A stretch of 64,000 nucleotides of DNA from Liquidambar formosana (Eukaryota; Streptophyta; Magnoliopsida; Saxifragales; Altingiaceae), in contig CM077834.1 of the NCBI GenBank assembly GCA_039720395.1, forward strand, positions 3,988,607-4,052,606, written 5' to 3'. A program made the translations under genes and the position numbers. Position 1 is the stretch's first letter, and every line of letters begins with the position of its first letter. The notes under the pieces are model-generated. The model worked only from the letters and a program-made list of their open reading frames with translations, did not search any database and was not told the origin of the DNA. Positions 1 to 11,400 of the stretch are shown here, piece by piece.

Positions 1-261
1 CTTTGAGATGAGACTAATCTCATGAGTTCCTGAAGTCGATCCGTCCCACACATGCCGGCCGGGTTATTATAAAGTCACCCAGGACCCTGTTGCCACCCAA
101 AAAAAGAAAAAAGAAAAAAATGAAGAACAGGTAAAGATTTCACTATTAAATTACAATAGATCATGAAAATAAAATCCACAGCCCAAACTGGCTCAACATC
201 AACAAGAAGATACAAACCACTAAACCAGCTCTTCTATCCTTGAAAATACATGGCAAGATGC
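1..261. other. Non-coding left edge, downstream of the first small gene
   Basis: I see no gene here. Bases about 170-220 closely match bases about 5515-5560, downstream of the second gene copy, so this is the 3' flank of the duplicated unit. Confidence 0.5.
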
Positions 262-1330
262 TCACTCAATCCCAAACTTCACTTGTGGTGAACAAAACAC
301 TTCTAGTTCTGGTGAACAAAATATAAACGCATCAGCCTCTACTAGTGATCTAAATCTTTCCTTCTTTTTAATCTCCCCACTTTGGCTTCTGCTTAATGAA
401 GATACCAGCATATCTCCCTCAGTTTCATCATCTGTCTCTTCCAGTAGTCTAGATCTTACCGCCTTCTTCATCTTCCCACTTTCCCTTTTGCGAAATGAAG
501 AAAATACCATATCTCCTCTACCAAATTCATCATCTCTTTGGCCTCTTCTATATGCAGAAACCATGATATCTCCTTTCCCACCTTCATCACTAGTCTCTCT
601 TGGTAGTGTAAATCTTACCACCTTCTTCATCTTCCCACTTACCCTTTTGCTAAATGAAGAAAATCCCATGTCTCCTCTACCAACTTCGTAATCTCTTTGG
701 CTTCTTCTAAATGCAGAAACCACGATATCTCCTTTACCACCTTCATCAATAGTCTCCCCTGGTAGTCTAAATCTTACCTTCTTCATCTTCCCACTTTGGC
801 TTCTCCTAAATGCAGAAAGCACCACACCTCCTCTACAAACTTCATCACCATCCTCTCCTGGCAATGTAAATCCCACTTCGACTACTGCCAATTAATATTG
901 AAGAAATCACCATAGCGCCTCTATCAACTTCATCAAACTTCACCAATAGTCTCTCCGTAGAGAAACTATCTCTAGAAGTACCAGAGGTGTAATCTGCATG
1001 GCCTCTAGCAAAAGATGGGTATGCCCTATTTGAAATTTGTCCAAAATCACGAAGTTCATCCTCATTGGTTGTGTCTTTATTCAAACTTGGTGATGCTAAG
1101 ATCCAATCTCGTAGAGTAATGAACTCCCTCACCATATTAAGCTGTTGCTGTTGTTGCTCTTGCTCTTGCAGGTGCAACAAGTTCTTCTCCTTTTTGTTCT
1201 CTGTCCATATGGATTTGGGCTTCGAGGACACGATGATCGATGTTGCTTGACCGGCTTTTTGATCGTGGTGGACGTGGTTAGGCGGACTTTCAGGGCTGAA
1301 TTGAATGAAACAACAGAAGGATGATGCCAT
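262..1330 (-). pseudogene. Small uncharacterised protein gene, left tandem copy, frameshifted with repeat-expanded C-terminus
   Basis: Paralogue of the intact gene at 5843-6370; I do not recognise the family. Reading from ATG at 1330, the protein starts MASSFCCF and aligns with the intact copy through a Gln-rich stretch, a LxxWILASPS segment and a LLVKFDEVDRG block. That frame stops at 845 (161 aa). The conserved continuation, with KKVxFRLP-type motifs and an end like DAFIFCSP, lies in another frame (262-888) and stays open for about 209 codons. A stop sits just upstream of it at 892-894, so one frame change within about 845-891 separates the halves. In the second frame the element KKVRFRLP...GDIVVSAFRRSQ is repeated. 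Either a recent frameshift (pseudogene), a shortened 161-aa protein, or a sequencing error. Long openness of the second frame argues that the break is recent. Confidence 0.6.
458..873 (-). repeat. Tandem 159-bp coding repeats (about 53 aa)
   Basis: Similar blocks start at 458, 617 and 776 on the plus strand; the third is shorter. Each contains the shared string cttcttcatcttcccact. Translated on the minus strand, each unit gives KK-V-RF-LP, then an acidic Asp-Glu-Gly-Gly-Lys-Gly segment, then VSAxRRxQ, then GRGDMxFSSF. The paralogue at 5843-6370 has a single copy of this segment, so the expansion is specific to the left copy. Confidence 0.8.
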
Positions 1331-2911
1331 TTTTTTTTTCCCGATATGTATAAATCAATATATCATGGACAAAAGATTATACTTGTATATATGAAGTTGG
1401 GTTTTTGCTAGGTGTAATTAATTGAGGTTATAAAGGAGGGTTAGACGGCTCTGCAAGAGAAAAGGTCCATCATGAGAAGACAATATAGTTTTCATCAAGA
1501 CTCTTAAATGTGAACTAGATAAATCAATTGGAGCTTAGTTAAATTACTAAAATACACCTTATAGTATCTGCTTCTTCATATTGAATAAAATTTTTTGAAA
1601 TGATAATAAGTTTTTTCTTTTTTTTTTTTTTTCTTGTTTTTTTGGGTATAATTGGAGGCTAGGATTCCAACCCCTAAGTTATCCTAACTTTACCATTTAC
1701 TTCTAATTCTACCATTTATCCCACTTTTTATCAACAGTAGGCTAGGCGCCTAGCCCTAGTGACTAGTGAAAACAAATTAAGGCAGCGAAATGAGATAGAT
1801 GCGTATGCACAATTTATTCTTTTTTTTTTTTTTTTTTTTTGTAAAAAAAAAAAGATTGTTGGGGGCAAAATGACAAAATATAAATCAATGAGAAGATCGA
1901 CAAAAAAATTTAAAAAAAAATGGAAAAAAGTTTATTAATATTAAAAATCTTATAAAAAATTAAAAATTGGGACTGCTGCTCCCACTAGGCTCCTTGGTGG
2001 GTATGGTCCACCCGTGGCCGAATAGGCATTGTCAATTTGTCATGTCTCATGGCCAGTGTCATTAATGCCCTTACCCTTTTAAACAGGAGTCTCGAGACAA
2101 CTACTCTAGTAATTATCGTTCAATGGCATGATTTCGCGAGCGTAATCCATCATTTGAAAATAACTATGGGTAATTAATTGAGACATTTGATTAATTTTAA
2201 ATAAATTTGTTTTTCTCAACTCTGATAAGCTTTGTTAAATATAATCTTAAATTATTAATTAACTTTCACTTGAAGATGCAGTCCAATTCTTAGCATATTC
2301 CACCTTCCACGTACATAGGCCAAGCTACACGTACCCGAATAAAAATTGGTGATGAACACAAAGGTGGTCGTCTATGCTTCATCTCACCAAGGTACGAAAA
2401 AAACAGAACAATGGAACAAAATTAACCTTCTCTAATTGAAGATAAAACAAGCTTTTGCCCCATTATCTATGTTATTGATTAGGCTTTAAGCATTTTAGTG
2501 TTTGATTTGCACATACTTAATAGTCCTTAACCATTTGACATAGGGTTGAACTTATCACTTGCACGTCGTCTTTAAATTGGACTCACGTGTCGGTTGCATC
2601 TACTAATCCATTAGGGTCCTTAATTAGCCTTTGAAATTAATCCAGAAAATGATCTATTTTGTATAAGAATATTTTTTTCAAATGCTAGGGGGGAAAAAGG
2701 AAGGAATTATTTCAATGCCCTATAAAAGGTTCCCAAAATAATATTGAAAATTGGGTCGTCCTTCACCATTTGGCTTTAAGCACAAGTTTAATGTTAAAAC
2801 TAGAACGAACCCACATTACTAAAATTGTGGACAAGGTCAAGGCCTAAGAATAAAATTGTGGACAGTGTGATGGACTAAGCCTAGCCCAACCTCGAATTGA
2901 ATCCATAGGAG
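1331..2911. other. Intergenic: promoter side of left copy and duplicated flank
   Basis: No gene seen. Stretches around 1365-1470 and 2340-2620 resemble 6400-6500 and 7200-7385, extending the segmental duplication well upstream of the small gene. Long T and A tracts occur near 1615-1632 and 1820-1852. Confidence 0.5.
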
Positions 2912-2920
2912 TAAGTTCAA

Positions 2921-3318
2921 GGAGGCCTCTATTTGGCACCCCAAGACTTGCTTGGCGCCCCCAACCTTTTATAGTTTTTTAAGGCTTATGAAAAATATAA
3001 AAAGTTTTCATGAAAACTGGCCGTTATGTCGTTTAGAAAACTTCATTTTGAACAACTTTGTAAAATAAATTTTTTTCAAAATTTATTATTTAAGTAAATT
3101 TTTTTGCCTTTTATAGTTTCAATTTTGTAAAAATCCAAAAAGTCCACTTAAATAACAATTTTTGGAAAAACTATTTTTTACAAAATTGTTTAAAATGATA
3201 TTTTCTAATGGAGTATGCGGTCAATTTTTGTTAAAACTTTAATATTTTCATAAAATTTTGAAATAATATAAAAGTTAGGAGATGTAAAGCAAATCTTGAG
3301 ATGCCAATAGAGGCCTTC
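2921..3318. mobile_element. Foldback MITE, Mutator-type, copy A
   Basis: About 398 bp. The ends are inverted repeats (ggaggcctctatttggc at the left; the right end reads gaaggcctctattggc on the other strand). The element is flanked by a perfect 9-bp direct repeat, TAAGTTCAA, at 2912-2920 and 3319-3327. A 9-bp target duplication is typical of Mutator-like elements. The interior is itself roughly palindromic and shares a core with the elements at 3487, 16195 and 17572. No transposase is encoded. Confidence 0.88.
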
Positions 3319-3486
3319 TAAGTTCAACCCCAAATTGAAAGGGAATGAGATCTGGCCCGCCCTAGAAACGTACTGGACCGGAGTGTACCAGACCAGCCAT
3401 GAACTTAGGATTTGAGATTTGCCCAATAAATAGATGGGCCTAGAATCCCTTCCTCCAGGCCGGACCAACCTTCTTCATTCCTTTTT

Positions 3487-3885
3487 GGGAACGGCTATTG
3501 CAACCCCCCATTCTTATAAGCCCACCCCTTTTCTTTTAGTTTTTAAGATTTCATGAAAAATATAAAAGGTTTTTGCAAAAATCGATTACTTAGTCCACTA
3601 GAAAATATCATTTTGAACAACTTTGCAGAAGAAAATTTTTCCAAAATCTATCGTTTAGGTAGACTTTTTGGCAAAAAATGAAATAAATGCTATAAATGGC
3701 TAAAAAGTTTATTTAAACGATAGATTTAGGAAAAACTTTCTTCTACAAAATTGTTCAAAATGATGTTTTCTAGTGGACATCATGGCCGGTTTTGATAAAA
3801 ACTTATTATATTTTGCATAAAATCTTAAAAAGCTAAAAGATGGGGGGTGGGCTTATAAGAATGGGGGGTTGCAATAGCCGTTCCC
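3487..3885. mobile_element. Foldback MITE, Mutator-type, copy B
   Basis: About 399 bp with ends gggaacggctattgcaac and its inverted form. Perfect 9-bp target duplication TTCCTTTTT at 3478-3486 and 3886-3894. The two halves pair with each other: atctatcgttta near 3646 is matched by taaacgatagat near 3714. Very similar to copy D at 17572-17967. Confidence 0.9.
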
Positions 3886-4527
3886 TTCCTTTTTTCCTTG
3901 GCTTAGTAGCTTCAGCTGACTTCAACCTCACAATTTTTCATGAAAATTGCTCCCATGCAATTGGCCATAAGTAATCTTGTTATGGTCCAGGATGTTCCGG
4001 CACGTATATACTATTACAATCGTCTGTGTATGATATGTGCTTAGGTGGCCATGACCCCGGCAAATTCTTTTGAGAAATTTTTTTGCACTATAATATAATA
4101 TTTTTATATTATGAGTGTGTGAATGAAAATTCTTAAGCTTGTCTTTAGATGCGCTTGCACATGTCATGAATGGACGATTATGATGCGGCGGGATCGACAT
4201 CCTAAACCGGATCATTACCATTGTCATACGTATCGTTTCTTCATTCAAATTGTTTTCAAACCCGTGCATGCTTACAATCATTCAAACTCTAAAATATCAT
4301 CCACCATTGCTCACACTCGGCCAAGAACAGCATAAACCATTCCAACACACACAAAATAAGAAGGAAAATGTAGCACTATTAATTAATCTATTTCATTATC
4401 CAGTTTTATCCCTCATCTCATTTATTACAAATTACGAAATGCTGTATGACCTGCCCACATGGTTGTGGGACCCACATGGCATGGCCTACAATTGGGCCGA
4501 GCAACCCTGTGGTCTAAAAAAAAAATT

Positions 4528-4726
4528 GGTAAAGTACAAATAATCTCCTAAAGAATGAGGGTAGGTGAAAAACCCTCCTAATGTTTAAAATCAAGTAATG
4601 TTCGCCCCAAAGTCATTTTCAACATTGCTTGATTTTGAACATTTTGGAGGGACATTGCTTGATTTTGAATATCATGGAAGGTTTTTTACTGACTACATAC
4701 TTCAGAAGGATTATCTGTAATTTACC
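4528..4726. mobile_element. Short inverted-repeat MITE
   Basis: About 200 bp. The left arm starts ggtaaagtacaaataatctc and the right arm, read in reverse complement, starts ggtaaattacagataatcc. The arms run about 75 bp, with shared words for aaaaccctcc and aaaatcaag-aatgt. I cannot fix a target duplication because both flanks are A-rich, so the superfamily is unassigned. Confidence 0.7.
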
Positions 4727-5842
4727 CCCAAAAAAAAAAAAAAAAAAAAGGGTAAGTACAGAGACACCTCACAACATTATGTCAAAAGTTTTATGAATGT
4801 AGAGGGCTCAGCTAGCCTTTGTACCTAAAGAGGTTGTGAAGTCCCATTTGATTTGATTTTAGTTCTTTCTTGCTTTTTATCTTTGCGTGTATCACATACT
4901 CGTGAGAAAAGTTACCATGAGAACCCTCAACTGTGTTTATCTCGACGTTCCATTCCTTTATTTTAAAAGTTTTTGTAGGAATTTCAAGACATGTTTCTAC
5001 CATCGCATAAAGAACCACGTTACAAGCTAGGATTCTCCATATAAAATTTTCATTATGCAATACCACATTATTTAATTAATCACTAGTATCAAAGCAGTCT
5101 ACTCTTTAGGTCCCTAGGTTTTTTTTTTTTTTTTTTTTTTGGGTTCCATTGGAGAAGATTCGATTCCTAAACCCTAAACATACTCTTTCCACATCCCAAT
5201 CCCAATTCCAATCCCACCCAGATGACCATTGTATCTTTTCAATCTTTGATTTTATTCTGGCCATCTAAAACATACTTTCCAAAAAATAAAATGTACGTGC
5301 ACCAATTTTCTAGCCTATTTAGTATTATAGTAGTTAGAGATCCAATCCATTGAATTGGAAAACCCTAATTATGGCATAAGGGTACCGATATATCGGGCTG
5401 TGAATCCAACATTATTTTGAGAAGTAAACCATTGGTTCAAAACTCCATCTCTTCCAACAAAAGTAACAGAAGATAATGGAAGGATTAAATCACTATTCGA
5501 ATCATAAAAGAGCATGGAAATCCACAGCCCAAGCTGGCCCAACATCAGCAAGGAGTTGCAAACCCTAATTTTTCGATACTAAAAAGATACATCACATAAA
5601 TGAGATAGGATCAAGGGACATATATGTTGTACTCAATTTTTAATTTACACAATTTGTAAGCCATTAGATCTCGCTAGATCCCAAATGTCTCCAAAAAAGC
5701 TGACTTAAAAAATAACTGTCCATGATTTTTGCGAAATCCAATGCATGAAGAATCGTGTAAAAAATTGAGTACAAATTATATCCCTTAGATCCCAACCCTT
5801 ACAAGATCGATGAAGACTCGATAACAATATTCCAGACTGCAC
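4727..5842. other. Intergenic between MITE and right gene copy
   Basis: No convincing gene. Poly-A (about 4731-4749) and poly-T (about 5120-5140) tracts are present. From about 5450 on, the sequence is the 3' flank of the right gene copy and resembles the window's left edge. Confidence 0.45.
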
Positions 5843-7510
5843 CTATGGTGAATAAAATATAAACACATCAGCCTCATCTGGTAGTCTAAATGTTACCTTC
5901 TTCTTAATCTTCCTATCTTGGCTTCTCCTCAATGAAGAGACCACCACCATATCTTCTCTATCAATCTCATCAAGCTTCAATAGTAAACTCTCCACATAAA
6001 AACTGTCTCTACGGCCAGTAGAGGTTTTGTAATTTGCACGATGGTCTCCACCAAAAGATGGGTAGATCTTATTATAATTATAGATCGGTCTAATAACATG
6101 AACTTCACCTCCACTGGTGGCATCATTTATCATGCATGGTGAAGCCAAGATGCACTCTTGTAAAGTACTGAAACTTCCCATCCCACTTAGTTGCTGCTGC
6201 TGCTTCTGTCGTGAGTGCAGCCTCTCCTGCTTCATGTTCTTTGTCGACGAGTATCTGGGCTTCATGAACTCGATGCTCGACGCTAGCCGAGTGGCCTTTT
6301 GATCTTTGAGAACCCGCTTGGGCAATCTTTCAGGGCTCAAATGCCCAAAGCAACACAAGGTTTTTCCCATTTTTTCTTTTCAATACGTATCAATCAATCA
6401 TGAACAAAAGACCATGAATGGAATTGGGTTTTGATTAGTGTAATTAATTGGGATTATAACATGCTTTAGACGGGTTCTCCAAGAAGAATATTCGGCATAG
6501 GATGACAGATGACATAGGAATTATCAATTCCTAAATGTGTACTGGAGTAAATGCCTAGGTGAGGCATCAAGATACATCTTGGAGATACCTCCTTTTTCTC
6601 TTCATTTTTCCCTTTGTTTTTTTAATTAAAGATAAAAGAAGCCGTAACCCATCACTAGAATCCGGCCACTACACACGATGGATATGTGCTTATCATGTGA
6701 TGGACGCCGTCCAGGAATCCTCATTGGTGAGTCAAACTGGTAGCATGAATACAAAATTTTTAAAAATTATTATTATTAATTTGTTTTGATTAGGAAAATG
6801 ATAAAGTGTCCAAATTTACTAGCCCAAATGATGTGACAGTTGCCTTTATAAATAGCTATCTTTTTAATGAAAGCAGTGATATATAACTCAATTTTTATGC
6901 TCAGATCTATTTTTTTCTTCTTTTTTTTTTTGGCGCAAATCTACTTAGACGTTGTAGTTTATCCACCTAATTAAGAAATTTATTAAAAGAATAAAAGAAT
7001 TTCTTAAATGAATTTTGTAATTGGTTAACCCAGTTTCTACGTTGTATGGGTAGAATTTGGGCTAAATCTTTGCGCTATGTTGCTCTTTAATTTATTTATA
7101 TATCAAAAGTGATGATCGAGTTGCCTGTCACTTGCATAAAAATTTACAAAAGTGCCCTTAAGTCTTTCTGCTTTTATTATTTATAATGTGAGGGGCATTT
7201 AAATTAATGTAATGATATATGTTTCATCCCACTAAGGTATGAAAAAACAAACATGTGTGACAAGCTCTTCTTCCCTTACCTATCTATGTTGTCACCAATT
7301 AGGTTTTTAAATGCAAGTTGGCATCGCCATCTTTAAATTGAACACGTCCATGTGGCACTTATCCATTAGACCATTAGTGTCCAATAAAATTGTAAAAGTC
7401 GAAGATTTAACATTAAAAAAAAAAAAATCTATAATTCCCCATTTTAAGTTTATAGATCCCCATTTGTGTTGAAACTAAAACAAACCCCAATGCTAAATCG
7501 TGATTAAACC
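5450..7510. repeat. Right copy of the tandem segmental duplication
   Basis: Matches about 120-2830 in order and orientation, including the downstream block at 5515-5560, the gene, the promoter block 6400-6500 and a distal block at 7200-7510. Boundaries approximate. Confidence 0.6.
5843..6370 (-). CDS. Uncharacterised small protein, right tandem copy (175 aa)
   Basis: Single-exon frame from ATG at 6370 to a stop at 5843. I do not recognise the family. The N-terminus MGKTLCCF has Gly2 and a Cys pair, so lipid attachment at a membrane is possible, but that is a guess. Residues about 50-60 are Gln-rich. A basic region then precedes a C-terminal block ending in KKKVTFRLPDEADVFIFYSP, the part that is tandemly repeated in the left copy. 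There is no predicted membrane span. Conservation between the two copies in coding frame, with weaker flanks, supports it as a real gene. Regulation cannot be judged. Confidence 0.65.
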   Translation of the reverse strand: MGKTLCCFGHLSPERLPKRVLKDQKATRLASSIEFMKPRYSSTKNMKQERLHSRQKQQQQLSGMGSFSTLQECILASPCMINDATSGGEVHVIRPIYNYNKIYPSFGGDHRANYKTSTGRRDSFYVESLLLKLDEIDREDMVVVSSLRRSQDRKIKKKVTFRLPDEADVFIFYSP

Positions 7511-7844
7511 TAGCCAATAGAGCCCCCCATTTCAGAATTCACCTACCCTGGCATCGGCTTTTTTCAATTTGTAAAGAAGCCCAAATTTCGAGGCCCAAAA
7601 GTGAAAAAACCATACTTCTTCCTTTTCTTTTCTTTATCCTTCTTTTGTTTTTGTTTTTGGTTTTTTGGTTTTTGCTTTTCTGCACATATAAAGGACATCA
7701 TGGGATTTGAATCCTAAACCCAACCCAACCCCACCCCACTCGTTTACCACCTCAGCCAAGGCCTAGGGTCCTTGGTCAACTTGACTACACAGAAAGCTAC
7801 ACTCAATGCTGGTGAAAAATGGAGATTGCAGAGAACCCCACTTA
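6371..7844. other. Intergenic, promoter side of the right copy
   Basis: No gene seen. Contains the duplicated upstream flank and pyrimidine-rich low-complexity sequence near 7610-7680. Confidence 0.4.
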
Positions 7845-8066
7845 GTGCCTGTTTGGGATAGCTTCAGAGTAGAATTAGAAGTAGAATCAGAAGCTGAATC
7901 AGAAGCTGAATCAGAATCAGGGGAGAGGCAGCTTGAGTAAATTGGCCTCAAAATCTCTTTTGGGCTTACAATCACTTTTCTCATTTTTTATCCAAACACT
8001 CTTAAAAGTGATTATAGGCCATCAGAAGAGATTTTGGGCCTCCCAGAATCTCATCCAAACAGGCAC
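7845..8066. mobile_element. Tourist-like MITE (PIF/Harbinger type)
   Basis: 222 bp. The left end is gtgcctgtttgggatagc; the right end in reverse complement is gtgcctgtttggatgag. The 3-bp direct repeat TTA at 7842-7844 and 8067-8069 fits the TWA target of PIF/Harbinger elements. An internal run of gaatcag-type repeats (about 7870-7920) is seen. No coding capacity. Confidence 0.8.
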
Positions 8067-8452
8067 TTAATCCTTGAAATCCAGAAATTGATATATCTTC
8101 TATAATAACGTCCTTTCAAATGCAAGGGAAACAAGAGGAATAATTTCAATGCCACAAGGTTCCAAAATATATATGAAAAATTGATTCCTTTGGAATGATA
8201 TTGTAAGTAGACACCCACTTCCTGGTCTTCGAAAACCATATACAGACCGCGGCATCACTTTGCAATATAAATAAATGGAATGCAAATAAGAATTGGAAGG
8301 AAAACAATAATAACTTTCATTCACGTCAATATGTCAGGATGGAAATCTGTAACATTTTGTGTAAGTAAGTATCCACCAACCTTTACAAATCAAACCACAA
8401 AATATAAAATAAGACCACCACTGGAGTCCATCCCAGCCCAATAACAAGCAAC

Positions 8453-11400
8453 TTACTGACCTCCTGATGGATTCGTCAGCAACTCAAGTGATTTCTTAAG
8501 GAAGTCCACAGCAACTGAAACATCATCAAATGCCAAAGCTCCAACTGCAAACCTTGCAGCCTTATGTGCCTCAGCAATTTTTTCAGGTGGCGGCTGATAA
8601 TTGCTGTCATACTGATATGTAGGAGGAGGAGTTGGTTGAGGTTCTGAAATGGTCCCGTTTCTGCTGCTCGAATTATATTGGGCAGTTGATGCGTAATTTG
8701 TTGCAGGAGGAGCTGTTGCAGGAGGAGCTGATTGAGGAGTGTAGGAAGCATCAGCGCCTTGGTAATAAGAAGGGTAATGAGATGGGGCTGCTGGGAGGCT
8801 GCTTTCTGAAAAACTTGGATAAGATTGGAAATTGGGATAAGAGTAAGATGAGGAAGTCTCGTGCGATGGGTAATTTTGTGGCACATGCGTTTGGGGTTCT
8901 TGTGGATAGGGCACATGCTGCTGGGGTTCTTGCGAATAGGGCACATGCTTTTGGGGTTCTTGCGGATAGGGCACATGCTGTTGGGTTTCTTGCGGATAGG
9001 GTTGGTGGTATGGCTGAGAATAAGTAGAATTTTCTGATCTGTCAGTAGGAGGAGGAGGAGGTGGATGGAAATCATGGGAAGGATAGTTGGAGGGTGGGTA
9101 AGAGGAAGATGGTGGCGGAATGTTTGTAGAATGCTGATGGTTGACTTGATCATGGAACTGAGGTGATGGATCAGGTCCTGGTTCAGGATTGATAACTGAA
9201 CCAGTTTCGCTCGGTCTGAGATCCTGCAAAATTACGTAAATTTTTTACATCAGGTCTGGTTTCTTCTTGTAATGACTGATTCCTTCTACCAAAATTAAAT
9301 ACATTTACATCATTTAAACAAACAAGTGGATTCAATTAAGACTACTACTAATATAGAAATTAATTATAAACAGTTGGAATCTTAAAAACCATTATCTGGA
9401 GATTTCAAAACAACCAAGTCTTCAGCCATTTTCAGAGTTAAATGGAGCATCTCATACCCCTGAAGAGTTATATAATACACATAATGTTAATCACAGGTCA
9501 AATTTGTAAGGATAGATGATATTTTCTCCACAAAGTCACTTTTGGTCAGCAGTAACATTTAAGATTGTTTTCAACCGAATAACTGATTTAGGGGGAAAAT
9601 AAAAAATAAAAAATAAAAAAATCACACTGTTTTTGTTTTATACTTTTATATAAAACCAAAAAGAGAATATTGTCCACATTGTTCCATCCCACAAGCTCAA
9701 AAATAAAAAAGATTTAGTTTAGAACCATACATATGAACCACTTGGGGTACTTGAAAGTATTGACAGATCTTTATCACCAGCAGGGGGCCCTGGTTCAGGC
9801 TTCCTCCCTTCTTTCAACGCTTTCCTTATATCCACTGCTTTCCATGCAGCATACTTCTGTTTCTGCTCAAGCTGTTAAAGGGAGCCATAAAGGGGTAAAC
9901 AACCCAATCAAGCCCATTGAATATATATATATTTTTGATAAGGCAATCAAGCCAATTGAATATTCCTTGAATCAATATATAGACACAATCACACAAATTA
10001 TACAATGCCAAAGCCACTCAATATCAGATGCTTTAAATCCTAAAAGCTTAACATAAATGAACCTCAAAAGTGGAACTGAATTACATGGTCCGAAACTCAC
10101 ATCAGGCTGAAGCTCACCAAACTGGTTAAGAATTTCAAAGAAAATGCTTGCAGCATAAAAGGTCTTTGCAGTATTCCTGTAACAAGCACCAAAAATTTAA
10201 GTGTCAATCCTTATAGATAATAATCAACTTCAGAAGAAAATGTAGTTTTTTGATAAGACAGAAGAAAGTATGAATCCAAAATTATCGCATCCTTTATGTT
10301 ATATAAACACCAACTCCAAATGTGCATTTACATGCATCCTATATTACAACAATAAGATAATAATTAACAGCCGAAAACAACTTGTTCATTGAAGTCATTT
10401 AATCCAAATGTGCTTTTTAATTATGACCCATTGAAAGATTATAAAATTTTAATTTTAAAATGATAAAAGTAGATTGATGTATAATGAACCCAAAGGGAAT
10501 CTCAAGGTGTGAAGTGTCTATCTCATGAGTGTCTCACACTTTGAGGTCAGGACCACAAGGAATTGAGGCCTCTAAGACACCTAGTGGCAAGGCTCAAGGC
10601 ATAAGCCTCAAATGTCTTTTAAAACAATTGTCATAATAAGGTAGAAGAATTGTCATACAAATCTGCTCGCCCAGCTCGATCTTGCTTGTCTGCCTTTGCA
10701 AAGACATTTGAGGCGAATCCCTCCAGGTAAAGATTGTCTTCAGGCCCCAACTTCAATGACTTCTTATCCTGTAAAGGACCAATATTAGTAAACACCAATG
10801 AGAAGAATGATATAGAAAGCATACACATTTCATATATTTACCAACAATTGGTAAATTTGAGCTCTAACTTTATAGTGCAATTGTATTTATAGAAATACAA
10901 GTGCGTTAGAGATAACAGAAACTTATAAAGTTAGGATATTCCAACTCTGAAGATGCCAACTTTACACAAAACTAAAGCCACGGTAAACTTCAAAACCCAT
11001 CAAATAGTTGGTTTTTTTAATTGCAGAGGTAGCAACTACATGTCACATGTACTTGCTACCGCAAACCCTGCGCAATTATCAGAAACATATCATAGTTTAA
11101 CATTTTAAGAAGTCTTAAATAACTGACCTAAGCAGCTTAATGTATGAACTATTTGAAGAATAAATTATACCCATGTTGGGAATGGCTCTATACCTTAATT
11201 TGACAGCAATATCTGTCATGGGCTAAAATTAAAACAGAATTCCAGAATAACATTTGAGTTGATAAAAGCACCACTCCCAGTTGCCCAACTTAACGAAAAT
11301 ACACACACACACATAATTATCATTCCTCTGCACTAGAATTATCAATGAACACGGCTAACAAGTAACAACTAGGAAACCCTTAAAATTCAAAATAACATGT

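Larger units (their letters stand above)
120..2830. repeat. Left copy of a tandem segmental duplication
   Basis: The region resembles about 5450-7510 in the same order and orientation: 3' flank, gene, promoter, and a distal block with shared words such as ctttaaattg and atccattag. Similarity is patchy, so the duplication is old. The foldback MITEs at 2921-3885 lie outside the matching parts. Boundaries are by eye. Confidence 0.6.

Noticed and set aside
1735..1770. Palindromic word ggctaggcgcctagcc
   Set aside because: Short isolated palindrome with no supporting context.
8881..9000. CRISPR-like 30-bp repeats
   Set aside because: Units are contiguous with no spacers and encode protein within LIP5; the genome is a plant nucleus.
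8632..9027. 131-codon plus-strand open frame
   Set aside because: Antisense shadow of the repetitive LIP5 last exon; its repeated composition comes from the 30-bp coding repeats.
8476..9153. 225-codon minus-strand frame overlapping LIP5
   Set aside because: Wrong frame; the true frame has the Vta1 C-terminal domain and matching splice sites.
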